Origin: Trebonia sp963767685
GTDB taxonomy: Bacteria > Actinomycetota > Actinomycetes > Streptosporangiales > Streptosporangiaceae
NCBI GenBank assembly: GCA_963767685.1
Contig: CAVYEZ010000018.1
Location: 434,001 to 498,000, forward strand
Length of the DNA: 64,000 nucleotides
Direction of reading: 5' to 3'
The notes below the pieces were generated by a model. That model was not told where the DNA came from, did not search any database, and saw only the letters and a list, made by a program, of their open reading frames with translations. This document shows positions 35,601 through 42,958 of the stretch, one piece after another (the first letter of the stretch is position 1; the number at the start of each line of letters is the position of its first letter). The position numbers and the translations under genes are program-made.

Positions 35601-35937
35601 CGCGACCACGGCGGCGGCGCCTAACCCGACCGTCTCCGTCGCCAAGGGCAACGTCGAGCCGGCCGGCGACGGCAGCTGCGTCCAGCTCGGCGACTGCTAC
35701 AACTTCTACGTCACGGTCACCAACTTCCCCGCGGGCGCCACCCTGACCGCCGCCTGCGCCGACAACAGCGGGGTGTTCTCGACGACCGACAAGGACTGGG
35801 GCGGCAGCGTCGTGACGGCGAGCAGCAGCGGCGGCGCGTCCTGGTACACGCAGTGCCAGCACGCGCCCGACGGCGAGACGGTGACGATCACGATCACCGG
35901 CGGCGGCAAGTCCGCCTCCGGCAGCTATAAGACGTGA
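29689..35937 (+). CDS. Giant multi-domain Ig-like/fibronectin type III surface protein
   Basis: About 2,082 residues, exported: a hydrophobic segment (VVLGVAVATFAALAA) near residue 10 acts as signal or anchor. The first ~330 residues look like a beta-propeller-type repeat domain (VWVAGGGQLRSY, ALYSVNLGSGQL). Then come many cadherin/Ig-like modules (VNVLKNDDDP, VAVDDVIDAPPG, VDPDGDSVTVTGV) and FN3 modules from about residue 1495 (APNGAPVEYYTVYTNG, TYTFNVMAVNAEGNGPW). The last ~100 residues carry four Cys (CVQLGDCYNF, CADNSG, CQHAPDG). In PFNA-type loci this protein is thought to bind extracellular partners. ATG 29689 was preferred; 29647 also possible. Confidence 0.85.
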   Translation: MRLRRSRLVTPVVLGVAVATFAALAASSHGFPVQHVSLNDGGIWVTNNSIGTVGRFTKPIGQLDGELAPPSSSTSVDVWQNGPVVAAYDASGGRIYAVNVYGTALYDAGAAISPAPGGIALGDQTVAVLSTDHSLRATTLSPGGGSLASLSASAKPLAARLPADSAVAVGSDDTVWVAGGGQLRSYPQGGNPRSSQAQSAALPLSTSDPMQVTTVGNVPVVADTTTKTIYLPDSGHTVTLPAADTSTSFELQQSSAASGVVVAATTQALYSVNLGSGQLTTLSSGHTGSVAAPVQLAGCVHAAWANGATGSYVRTCGSPPPAASPGSSASSAQQFSLDDTAGAPVLVFRVNNGTLVLNDTTDGGVFLIDSNVENVRPKWTPVVAAGNSSNQAQTFQVQEKTQITAKPYTQGVRPDTTTVVHVLDVDKGPAGTYAVSAVGQPDRAGVSVAVAPDAQTILATVTSLSTDAHFQYTIDDGHGHTASNEVTLEPRGPSENAAPALRPGYAPPSLSAASGATLVIPVIGDWRDFDGDPLYIDSGAVTSSAGSAAVTSGGALSFTAPPTASGETVRIGYGVSDGRVTTPTKATLTVNVLGSASSRFVAPVAEPDAAQAVVGAPIALQPLANDLPGVDPTHPNAQLTLAAPVPAVSGASVSTDIATGTVAFTAQHPGDFFLTYTDAYGAAPTASGTIRVHVAAASGTPKPPVTTPDVAVLHGQQAAVVDVLADDYDPQGWVLGVTGAAPADTTGSAAGLQVAVIDQRWLRISEDNPQPGVTETVEYTVSDGKGSATGTVAVSAVAGDLNADQITTTAAAITVRSGASAAVPVLAGDASSIGLPLTFAGVPPVAQPPVAGLLAGADGTNLRVDAPAGIKSEEETTVSYVATDASGATATGQLDVTIEPPPSKAHPDQAPVPEEVDTRETAGDVAVIQVPVSGVDPDGDSVTVTGVTVPPTLGRIVAVGPDTISYQSYPNSTGTDTFTYQVTDPYGLTGTATVRVAVLPPGPPQAPVAVDDVIDAPPGASLHWNVLGNDFVAPGDTVTVEPLGKTNASVPAGVTLGGSYVYLKVPAAQSDPPVQFTYGDTDGGTPSLAQVIVHAVPGAKVPPIANDDVAPAPAAGAGSVTVNVLKNDDDPLGSASDLKVSWAPAGVAVHGPSLTVKLEAQPREVPYQVTAPDGLTATAVVYVPGTQSTAIRLRPGARIALKENGSSTVPLSSVLDDTSGRQLKITTVNQLNASPGGDLTVNANQASAFQVHALGSYTGPGAVTVQVYDGATMQDPHGAVATLTIPAQVGPDVPILRCPPDPIQVVEGGAPVSYDIGQLCHVWVDTTVPAPTLRYSTSWTKPAGGVSASVPGGTSLELTAGSGAAPGSTGAVQIIPAGAGAGNPSGGTVNVVVIKAPPPTGRAVSVTVEAGHSVTVNLGQYVTSPLAQPDIQVLSVSHPAGATVTSGGGTVTITPGQDMTGTVAMVATVTDVPGRPDRSIGVAITATVIGLPGAPGAPSVKVSSHTLDVTFGTAAPNGAPVEYYTVYTNGAPHQCASSPCAVTGLANGTSYAVYVTATNTVGPSKPSPSTTGQPNAVPDQVTGLATTGGDGQATLTWQPAQVDGTPVTGYNVEISPPPAGQQQIQSVGVATSHAFTGLVNGTTYTFNVMAVNAEGNGPWSVGVTVTPFGKPLTMAAPAATGAPVPDPTTTRAIQVTWPAVQGTAANGSPVTSYTVNEYSSSSSGGPWSQVSTSTVDGSTTTATFTVTNDSSWYEYTVTATNLAGASAQSPQSSPAVQAAAPPNAPTNVTATATGQSNTISVSFTVPAANAKQIKDVEYGVNAAAESGTINGPFTSGGTATFTLTSALSSQIANGKAVTIYLAACNDASLCSTWAGPSAQVTPYQPIAAPTVTAAASGTSIAYTWKAASDGLAETLNVCINSGCTNYSVPATGGYSGSSTVNAGYGTKGTITAYLTDTKGQRAPASGTVSASATTAAAPNPTVSVAKGNVEPAGDGSCVQLGDCYNFYVTVTNFPAGATLTAACADNSGVFSTTDKDWGGSVVTASSSGGASWYTQCQHAPDGETVTITITGGGKSASGSYKT

Positions 35938-35987
35938 CGCGGCATGGCGCGAGATAGCACGAATCGCACGAAGGAATCGGAAGAATC

Positions 35988-36983
35988 ATGACCACAGCAA
36001 CCGTGGGCGGCGCCCCGAAGGTGACGTCCGAGCAGGCCAACTGGTTCGCGAGGGCCTTCGGCGCGCTGGTAACGAACGTCGAGCAGGCCGTGCTCGGCAA
36101 GCAGCACATCGTGCGGCTCGCGCTGACCTGCCTGGTCTCCGAGGGTCACCTGCTGCTCGAGGACTACCCCGGCACCGGGAAGACCTCGCTAGCGAAGGCG
36201 ATCGCCAACTCCGTCCAGGGCACGCACAGCCGGGTGCAGTTCACCCCCGACCTGCTGCCGAGCGACGTGACCGGGGTGACGATCTTCGACCAGCGCAGCA
36301 ACCAGTTCACCTTCCACAGCGGGCCGATCTTCGCCACGATCGTGCTGGCCGACGAGATCAACCGGGCCTCGCCGAAGACCCAGTCGGCGCTCCTCGAGGT
36401 CATGGAGGAGGGCCGGGTCACGGTCGACGGCACGCCCCACCCGGTGGGCCGCCCGTTCATGGTGATCGCGACGCAGAACCCCATCGAGCAGGCGGGCACC
36501 TACCGGCTGCCGGAGGCGCAGCTCGACCGGTTCCTGATGAAGACCAGCCTCGGCTACCCCGACCACAACGCGACCGTCGCGCTGCTCGCCGCGGCGGCCA
36601 CCAGGGACCGGTCGGCCAGCGTGCAGAACGTCATCACCGCGCAGGCGATCACCCAGATGTCCGCGCTCGCCGACACGGTGCACGTCGACCCGGCCATCCT
36701 CAGCTACGTCAGCCAGCTGGCAACCGAGTCACGCCAGCTCAGGCACGTCCGGCTCGGCCTGTCCGTGCGCGGCTGCCTGGCCTACGTCCGCGCGGCCAAG
36801 ACGTGGGCGCTCGCCGACGGGCGCGGCTACGTCGTCCCCGACGACGTCAAGCAGCTCGCCGTCCCCGTGCTCAGCCACCGCCTGCTGCTCGACGCCGAGG
36901 CCGAGTTCTCCGGTGTCACCGTCGATGACGTCGTCGGCCAGCTGCTTTCCCAGGTCCGCCCGCCGACCAGCCGCGGTGCGTAG
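35988..36983 (+). CDS. MoxR-family AAA+ ATPase
   Basis: A 331-residue chaperone-type ATPase: Walker A DYPGTGKTS, Walker B IVLADEINRASPKTQSALLE, sensor IATQNPIEQAGTYRLPEAQL and DRFLMK arginine region. MoxR proteins act with partner proteins carrying VWA or DUF58 domains to mature or remodel other complexes; here the partner is the DUF58 gene that starts at the very next base after the TAG stop. The spacing indicates a single transcript. Confidence 0.93.
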   Translation: MTTATVGGAPKVTSEQANWFARAFGALVTNVEQAVLGKQHIVRLALTCLVSEGHLLLEDYPGTGKTSLAKAIANSVQGTHSRVQFTPDLLPSDVTGVTIFDQRSNQFTFHSGPIFATIVLADEINRASPKTQSALLEVMEEGRVTVDGTPHPVGRPFMVIATQNPIEQAGTYRLPEAQLDRFLMKTSLGYPDHNATVALLAAAATRDRSASVQNVITAQAITQMSALADTVHVDPAILSYVSQLATESRQLRHVRLGLSVRGCLAYVRAAKTWALADGRGYVVPDDVKQLAVPVLSHRLLLDAEAEFSGVTVDDVVGQLLSQVRPPTSRGA

Positions 36984-38372
36984 ATGAAGCGACCCAAGCG
37001 AGCCGGCGGTGCCGCGCCCCCTGCCCTACCGCCTCTTGGCCAGCCGCCCACTGGCCAGCCGCTATTCGATCAGCCGCCGCCCGCCGCCGAACCATCCTTC
37101 GACCAGCCATCCTTCGACCAATCAGCGGCGCGACCGCGTGGTGGCCGCGCCAGGCGTGCCGCCGGCGGGGTCACCGCGGTGATCGCCCCGATGGCCGGCC
37201 GGCTGCGCACCCGGGTCGGGCCCGTCTGGCAGGTCATCACGCCCGCCGGCCGCGCGGCGCTGTTCGTCGCGGTCGCCGCCTGGCTCCTCGGCGTCCGGCT
37301 CGGCTGGGAAGAGCTGTTCCTGGTCGCCGCCTGCTGCGTGCTCGCGCTGGTCATCGCGATCGGCTTCGTCGTCGGCAGGCCAGGTCTTGGCATCGCCATC
37401 GAGCTCGACCCGGCGCGGGTCAGCGTGGGGTCGCCCGCGGCGGGACGGCTCATCGCGACCAACCGGTCCCGGGCGCGGCTGCGCGCCCTGGCGGTCGAGG
37501 TGCCGGTCGGCCGCGGCCGGGCCACCTTCCGGCTCCCGTCGCTGGCCGGCGGCGCGGCGCACGACGAGCTGTTCGTGGTCCCGACCGACCGCCGCGCCGT
37601 CATCCCCATCGGGCCGCCGAGCGCGGTCCGCACCGACCCGCTCGGCCTGCTCCGCCGGGACGCCGTCGAGCCGGTCACCGTCGAGCTGTTCGTGCACCCG
37701 AAGGTCATCGGCCTCGACTCGCTCAGCCCGGGCCTGCAGCGCGACCTGGAGGGCCAGGCCACCCGCGACCTGTCAACGAGCGACCTGGCCTTCCACACGC
37801 TGCGCGACTACGTCACCGGCGACGACTGGCGGCACGTGCACTGGCGGTCGACCGCCAAGGCCGGCCGGCTGCTCGTCCGCCAGTTCCAGGACACCAGGCG
37901 CTCGCAGCTCGCCGTCGTGGTGGACGGCGCACGGGCGAGCTACCGCACCGACGACGAGTTCGAGCTGGCGATGAGCGTGGCCGGCTCGGTCTGCGTGCGC
38001 GCCGTCAAGGACCAGCAGGACGTCTGCCTGGTCGCGGCCAGCCACGCGGTGACCGCCGCCTCGCAGCACCGGATACTCGACACCCTCGCCCGCGGCACGC
38101 TCGCGGCCACCGGCCAGGACCTGCCGACGCTGGCCGGCCGGGCCTACCGGCTGGCCCGCGACACGACCGTGCTCATGCTGCTTACCGGCAGCGTGGTGCC
38201 GTTTCGCACGCTGCAGGGCGCGGCCGTGCACTTCGGCCCGGACGTGCGGGTCATCGCGCTGCGCTGCGAGCCGGACGCCCCGCCCGGCCTCAACCGGTCC
38301 GGCGACCTCACCGTGCTCGCGCTGCGCGCCCTCACCGACCTGCCCGGCCTGCTGAACGCGGGGAGCGTCTAG
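36984..38372 (+). CDS. DUF58 membrane-associated protein
   Basis: A 462-residue protein. A Pro/Gln-rich N-terminus (~70 residues, with FDQPSFDQS repeats) precedes two membrane segments (about 88-130; AALFVAVAAWLLGVRLGWEE, FLVAACCVLALVIAIGFVVG) and the DUF58 domain, whose hallmark FHTLRDYVTGDDWRHVHWRS lies near residues 271-290 before a VWA-like core (LAVVVDGARAS). DUF58 proteins partner with MoxR ATPases. It directly abuts the MoxR gene. Confidence 0.9.
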   Translation: MKRPKRAGGAAPPALPPLGQPPTGQPLFDQPPPAAEPSFDQPSFDQSAARPRGGRARRAAGGVTAVIAPMAGRLRTRVGPVWQVITPAGRAALFVAVAAWLLGVRLGWEELFLVAACCVLALVIAIGFVVGRPGLGIAIELDPARVSVGSPAAGRLIATNRSRARLRALAVEVPVGRGRATFRLPSLAGGAAHDELFVVPTDRRAVIPIGPPSAVRTDPLGLLRRDAVEPVTVELFVHPKVIGLDSLSPGLQRDLEGQATRDLSTSDLAFHTLRDYVTGDDWRHVHWRSTAKAGRLLVRQFQDTRRSQLAVVVDGARASYRTDDEFELAMSVAGSVCVRAVKDQQDVCLVAASHAVTAASQHRILDTLARGTLAATGQDLPTLAGRAYRLARDTTVLMLLTGSVVPFRTLQGAAVHFGPDVRVIALRCEPDAPPGLNRSGDLTVLALRALTDLPGLLNAGSV

Positions 38373-38405
38373 TGGCAGTTATCTCCCGGGGGGACACTCC
38401 GCTTC

Positions 38406-38424
38406 CCGGGGGGAACCCCCCCGG
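38406..38424. other. GC hairpin between DUF58 and transglutaminase-fold genes
   Basis: CCGGGGGG (38406-38413) and CCCCCCGG (38417-38424) pair around AAC in the 145-bp gap. Further runs of six or more C or G surround it. It could attenuate or process the transcript; no U-tract follows. Confidence 0.45.
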
Positions 38425-38517
38425 ACCCCCCAGCCCCTACCCCCCGGCTGCGCTACCGCGCGGCATTGGTCACCGTATTACTCCCGTCCGCGATGACCGC
38501 TCAAGCGGGAGTGCGAC

Positions 38518-41040
38518 ATGGCAACGGTAACTGCACCTGCCGCAGACACCGCGGGGCGGACTCAGCGGTCCCCCGGGCCGGTCCTCCTGGACCGGGACGA
38601 GGTCGTGGACGCGGTTGCGCTCATCGTGCTCACCATGATCGGGATCGCCGGCTTCCGCCCCGCGTACGGCGGCCACGGCTACCTGGCCGCCGGCGCGGCC
38701 GGGGTGGTGCTCGGGCTGCTGCTCAGCCACGTCGGCCAGCGGGCCCGGCTGCCGCTCGTCGTCGTCGTGGCCGTCAGCGCGCTGGCGTTCCTGCTCTTCG
38801 GCGGCATCGTCAGCCAGACCGGCTCGGTGAGCCTGCCGGTGCTCCGCATGGTCGCGAACGTCGCGGTCACCGGGTGGACCCAGCTGCTGACCACCGCCCG
38901 CCCGGTCGGCCGTACCGCCGGCTTGCTCGTGCTGCCCTACCTGCTCGGCCTGTTCAGCGGGGTGGCCGGGCACGCGCTCGCGCGCCGCACCAGGCTCGCG
39001 GTGCTGCCCGCCGCCGCGCCCGCCGCCGTGGTCGCGCTGTCCATCCTGTTCGGCGCGGCCCAGCCGACCGCCGCCGCGCTCCAGGGGGCCGGCTTCGCCG
39101 TCGGCGTGCTCGCCTGGGCCGCCGTGCGCCAGCAGCGCGGCGCCGCGCGGGCGACCACGCTGGGCCGGCAGCGTCCCTGGCAGCGGATCGGCGCGGCGGT
39201 GGCCGTGCTCGCCGTGGCCGGCGCGGGCGCCACGGTCATCGGCCCGCACCTGCCTGGCGCCAGTTCCCACCAGCGCGTCGTGCTCTACGTCGAGCCGCCG
39301 TTCGACGTCAGCGCCTACCCGAGCCCGCTCGCCGGCTTCCGCGACTACACCAAGGACGTGCCCGCCGGCCTGAGCGTCTACGGCCAGGAACTGCTCGCCA
39401 CGAGCGGGCTGCCCGCGGGCAGCCGGGTGCGGATCGCGGCGATGGACGCCTACGACGGGCTCTCCTGGGGCGTCGCCAACGCCGCTGCGGGCTCGTCCTT
39501 CGGCGGCTACCAGCGGGTCGGCGCGCTGCTCCCGGGGGCGGTGCCCGGCCCGTCCCGGACGGCGACGATCACGATCGAGCCCGCCTACGACCAGCCGTGG
39601 CTGCCCGACCTGGCCGACACGACCGGGTTGACGTTCAGCGGGACCGACGGCTCATCGACCGCCGCCGCGCTCCGCTACAACGTCGCGACCACCACCGGCC
39701 TCATCCCCGACGGGGTCCCGGCCGGCCTGCGCTACACGGTCAGCGCCGCGGCCGTGACGAGCCCGGGCACCACCGCACTCGCGGCCGCGAGCCCGGAGGG
39801 CGCGCCGGACTCGGACATCACCATCCCCGCCGCCGTCCAGGCGTTCGCGCAGGCGCACGCGGACACCGCGACCACCGCCATGGGCAGGGTCCTCGCGCTC
39901 GCCACCTACCTGCGGGACAACGGCCGCTACAGCAACGGCGGCGGCGCGCAGAGCGAGATCACCGCCGGCCACGGCTCCGGCCGGCTCACCTCGTTCCTGG
40001 AGGGCAAGGAGATCATCGGCGACGACGAGCAGTACGCCGCCACGATGGCCCTGCTCGCGAACGCGGTCGGCGTTCCCGCCCGGGTCAGCCTCGACGGCAC
40101 CGTGGAGGCCAACGGCACCGTATACGGCAAGGACGTGCGCGGCGACGTCGAGCTCGACACCGCCGAGTACGGCTGGGTGACGCTGCCGGCCAGCCAGTTC
40201 ACCGGGACCAAGAGCCCCGAGCTGCAAGAGCAGAAGGTCACGCCGCCACCCCAGCCGGTCAAGGTCGTGCCGCCCCGGCGCGGCGGCGCCGCGCCGGTCG
40301 CGGCGGCCAACGAGAGCGGCGCCGTCTCGCGGACGGCGCCGCCGCCGTCCACGTCCGGCTTCGCCATCCCGCCGATCGTGCTGTTGCTGCTGAAGTACGC
40401 GGGCACGCCGCTGGTCGCCGTCGTGGCGGCCGGCCTGCTGCTGATCGCGCTCAAGGCGGCGCGCCGCCGCCGGCGGCGTTCCACCGGGCCGCCGTCGGCG
40501 CGGGTCGCGGGCGCCTGGCGGGAACTGGTCGACCTCGGCCGCGATCTCGGGATCGCGGCGGCCGGGGCCGGCGGCCCGGGCCTGAAGATCGCCGCGCCGA
40601 CCCGCCGGGAGTTCGCCGCCCACGCCGAGGAGCACGGCCTGCGGGAGGCGCGGGCCGTCGCGGTGGCGGCCGACGCGGTGATCTTCGGGCCCGGGGAGCC
40701 GGACGCCGCGGCGGTGACCGAAGTCTGGCGGCTCGTGGCGGCGGCCAGGCGCGCCGCGACCTCGGGCCTGCCGCGCCGCCGCCGCCTGTGGGTCGCGGTC
40801 AACCCGGCGAGCCTGTGGGCGTCCCGCGCCACCCTAGACCGCCTGCGCGACGCGCTCCGCGCCCGGGTCACCCGCCTCCCGCGCCCGGGCATCTTCGGTC
40901 ACTCTGGCCCGCCCCGCCCCGGCCAGCCCCCGGGCGCGCCGCGCGCAGGCGGACCGCGGTCGAGGCCGCCTCGTTCCGGCCGACCGCGCGCCGGCGGGCG
41001 CAACGCCCGCGGTCGGCGGCCGCTCCCAGACGGCGCGTAA
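38518..41040 (+). CDS. Membrane protein with transglutaminase-fold domain, catalytic residues missing
   Basis: An 840-residue protein with about six N-terminal membrane segments (residues ~28-245), a large external region, one membrane segment near 622-645 (PPIVLLLLKYAGTPLVAVVA) and a basic cytoplasmic tail. The external part has a transglutaminase-like core (about 460-560). Where active enzymes read GDCEQYA, this has GDDEQYAATMALLANAVGVP (Asp503 for the nucleophilic Cys), and the usual HAWVE strand reads DVELD before YGWVTLPAS, so the His is missing too. It probably binds rather than cross-links. It ends the PP2C-to-transglutaminase locus. ATG 38518 has GGGAG 7 nt upstream. Confidence 0.85.
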   Translation: MATVTAPAADTAGRTQRSPGPVLLDRDEVVDAVALIVLTMIGIAGFRPAYGGHGYLAAGAAGVVLGLLLSHVGQRARLPLVVVVAVSALAFLLFGGIVSQTGSVSLPVLRMVANVAVTGWTQLLTTARPVGRTAGLLVLPYLLGLFSGVAGHALARRTRLAVLPAAAPAAVVALSILFGAAQPTAAALQGAGFAVGVLAWAAVRQQRGAARATTLGRQRPWQRIGAAVAVLAVAGAGATVIGPHLPGASSHQRVVLYVEPPFDVSAYPSPLAGFRDYTKDVPAGLSVYGQELLATSGLPAGSRVRIAAMDAYDGLSWGVANAAAGSSFGGYQRVGALLPGAVPGPSRTATITIEPAYDQPWLPDLADTTGLTFSGTDGSSTAAALRYNVATTTGLIPDGVPAGLRYTVSAAAVTSPGTTALAAASPEGAPDSDITIPAAVQAFAQAHADTATTAMGRVLALATYLRDNGRYSNGGGAQSEITAGHGSGRLTSFLEGKEIIGDDEQYAATMALLANAVGVPARVSLDGTVEANGTVYGKDVRGDVELDTAEYGWVTLPASQFTGTKSPELQEQKVTPPPQPVKVVPPRRGGAAPVAAANESGAVSRTAPPPSTSGFAIPPIVLLLLKYAGTPLVAVVAAGLLLIALKAARRRRRRSTGPPSARVAGAWRELVDLGRDLGIAAAGAGGPGLKIAAPTRREFAAHAEEHGLREARAVAVAADAVIFGPGEPDAAAVTEVWRLVAAARRAATSGLPRRRRLWVAVNPASLWASRATLDRLRDALRARVTRLPRPGIFGHSGPPRPGQPPGAPRAGGPRSRPPRSGRPRAGGRNARGRRPLPDGA

Positions 41041-41103
41041 GCGACGGCTCTGTCTCGTAACGGCGCCACCACCAGCCCCACTCCCGGTGCCTTCATGATC
41101 GCG

Positions 41104-41463
41104 GGCGGACTGGAACATCCCCGCCATCGTCGTCGAGCCGGGCGCCACCGACACGCAGATCTTCGCCAAGGCGGCCGCCGCCGCCACGATTTCGCTCAAG
41201 TCCGCCGATCCCGGCCGGGTCGCGCTCTACGAGCGCCAGCTCGCCGCGGTGGCGAAGGCCTCGGCCGGGCAGCGGACCGCCCCGGTGGACCCGGTGGCCA
41301 AGGTGGTCGCGGCCGCCGTGCGGGCCGCCAGGCCAAGGCGCCACTACACCGTCGGCGCCGAGGCCCGGCTGGCCGGGTGCTCGCAGGCCTCCCGGCCGGC
41401 GTCAAGGAGCGCTTGATTGCCGGCTCCTCGGCCTCTAGCCGGCGCGCCGCGTCCGGTACCTGA
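41104..41463 (+). pseudogene. C-terminal remnant of a short-chain dehydrogenase/reductase
   Basis: Frame from 41104 reads ADWNIPAIVVEPGATDTQIF, DPGRVALYERQLAAVAKASA, VDPVAKVVAAAVRAARPRRH and YTVGAEARLAG. This is the substrate-lid and C-terminal part of an SDR (the PGAxxT segment follows the active site). The glycine-rich NAD(P) loop and the Ser-Tyr-Lys triad are absent, and near 41373 the frame shifts by one missing base before it continues LAGLPAGVKERLIAGSS. It is therefore decayed. Confidence 0.75.
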
Positions 41464-41483
41464 ATGTGCGAGGCTGGCGGCGG

Positions 41484-41927
41484 CTAAGCGCCCTGCGTGA
41501 GCGTGGCGGCCAGCTCGGGCAGCCGGCCGAGGGCACGGGCGCCCGCGATCGGGTCGGTGTAGTCGCGGGAGTGCGCGATGAGCCCGTCGCGGAAGGTCAG
41601 CACCATCACGAAGGCCATCGTGAACGGCTCGCCGTCGCCGACCCGGGTGCCGTCGATGCCGTACTCGAGGATCACGACGTCGGGGTCGGCCGTCTCGTGG
41701 ACGCGCACGTCCCGCAGCCCGGTGTAGCGGCGCGCCGCGGTGCCGGCCGCGAAGCGCTCGCGCAGCTCCGCGCGCGTTGTCGCCACGCGCCCGGGCGCGA
41801 GCCCCGAGGCGAAGGGCATCTCGATGACGACCTGCTCGGCGTAGCAGTCGGCGATGTCTCCCGGGGTCGGGCTGACCACAGCCGTGAGGAACCGCTCGAC
41901 CGTTGCCAGCGGGCTGTTCGCGCTCAT
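41484..41927 (-). CDS. NTF2/SnoaL-like protein
   Basis: A 147-residue cone-shaped NTF2-fold protein: TVERFLTAVVSPTPGDIADC (first helix), DVVILEYGIDGT, FTMAFVMVLTFRDGLIAHSR and DYTDP at the end. SnoaL-like members are isomerases, hydratases or small binding proteins; no activity can be assigned. Its ATG overlaps the aldo-keto reductase stop (ATGA, 41924-41927), so translation is coupled and the two probably serve one TetR-controlled pathway. Confidence 0.85.
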   Translation of the reverse strand: MSANSPLATVERFLTAVVSPTPGDIADCYAEQVVIEMPFASGLAPGRVATTRAELRERFAAGTAARRYTGLRDVRVHETADPDVVILEYGIDGTRVGDGEPFTMAFVMVLTFRDGLIAHSRDYTDPIAGARALGRLPELAATLTQGA

Positions 41928-42853
41928 GCCTGACCGCCTCCCAGGGCATCCAGGGCGGCGAGTGATTCCCCGGGGAGCTTGATCTCGCCGGCGGCGATGT
42001 TCTCGGCCAGGTGGGCGGGACTGGCCGTGCCCGGGATCAGCAGCGTCCGGTCGTAGTGCGCGAGCTGCCAGGCCAGGCCCACCTGCGCGGGGGTGACGGC
42101 GAGTTCCGCCGCGACCGCGCGCACGGTGGGGTCGTCCGTCGCCCGCGGCATGTTGCCGAAGCCCGACGAGCCGAGCGGGAAGAACGGGACCCAGGCGATC
42201 CCGTGCTCGCGGCAGACGTCGAGCACGGGCTCGGCGGTCCGGTCGAGCACGCTGTAGGAGTTCTGCACGCACGCGATCCCGGCGGGCAGCGCCTGGCGGA
42301 GCTGGCCCGCGGAGACGTTGCTCAGCCCGATGCCGCCGATCTTGCCCTCCTCGCGCAGCGCGCTGAGCTCCGCGAGCTGGTCGTCGAGGTCGACCCGCTG
42401 CTCGCCCGCGGCGATGATGCCCGGCGGCGCGTCCAGGCGCCGCAGGTTGACCACGCTCAGCCGGTCGGTGCCGAGCGACGCGAGGTTGGCCTCTACCTGG
42501 GCGCGCAGCTCCGCGGGGCGCTGGGCCGGGACGAGCGGCAGCGGCTTGGCGTCCGGGTCGAGGGCGGCGCCGACCTTGCTCACCAGCACCAGGCCCGCAT
42601 CGTAGGGCGCCAGGGCATCGCGGATCAGCTCGTTGCAGGCGCCGTAGAACTGCGCCGTGTCGAGGTGGTTGACGCCGCCGTCAGCCGCCTGGCGCAAGAT
42701 GGCCAGCGCCGCGTCCTTGTCGAGGCCCGACCGCTCCATCTGCATGACGCCGAAGCCGATGCGGGCGACCGGCATTCCGGCCAGCCTGACTGTACTTTCC
42801 CGGTCGAGGGAGCTTTCCTGACGACGGGGGCCTCTCGGAGCGAACTCTGTCAT
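41924..42853 (-). CDS. Aldo/keto reductase
   Basis: A 309-residue NADPH-dependent TIM-barrel reductase: RIGFGVMQMERSG, VNHLDTAQFYGACNELIRDA (catalytic Asp and Tyr), VLVSKVG (Lys), LSVVNLRRLD, GGIGLSNVSAGQLRQAL and LLIPGTASPAHLAENIAA (NADP site). The usual active-site His is replaced (VVNLR), as in YdbC-like AKRs. GGAGG 8 nt upstream fixes ATG 42853. It diverges from a TetR gene, and a palindromic operator sits in its leader. Confidence 0.9.
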   Translation of the reverse strand: MTEFAPRGPRRQESSLDRESTVRLAGMPVARIGFGVMQMERSGLDKDAALAILRQAADGGVNHLDTAQFYGACNELIRDALAPYDAGLVLVSKVGAALDPDAKPLPLVPAQRPAELRAQVEANLASLGTDRLSVVNLRRLDAPPGIIAAGEQRVDLDDQLAELSALREEGKIGGIGLSNVSAGQLRQALPAGIACVQNSYSVLDRTAEPVLDVCREHGIAWVPFFPLGSSGFGNMPRATDDPTVRAVAAELAVTPAQVGLAWQLAHYDRTLLIPGTASPAHLAENIAAGEIKLPGESLAALDALGGGQA

Positions 42854-42896
42854 CGCGTGATCCTCCGCTAGTAGTAGCGTCATAGCATAGGGAGCA

Positions 42897-42918
42897 GAAC
42901 CGGAGGTTCCTCCGGTTC
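42897..42918. promoter_or_regulatory. TetR operator 1
   Basis: GAACCGGAGG-TT-CCTCCGGTTC, perfect 10-bp arms, lies in the 105-bp gap between the aldo-keto reductase and TetR genes. Its core CGGAGG-N2-CCTCCG recurs at 42941-42954. Confidence 0.82.
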
Positions 42919-42940
42919 TCTGTTCAGCGTAGCAGAAAAA

Positions 42941-42954
42941 CGGAGGACCCTCCG
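42941..42954. promoter_or_regulatory. TetR operator 2
   Basis: CGGAGG-AC-CCTCCG, with the same core and 2-bp spacer as operator 1, ends 4 bp before the TetR start codon and includes its ribosome binding site. This suggests autorepression. Confidence 0.78.
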
Positions 42955-42958
42955 CTTC

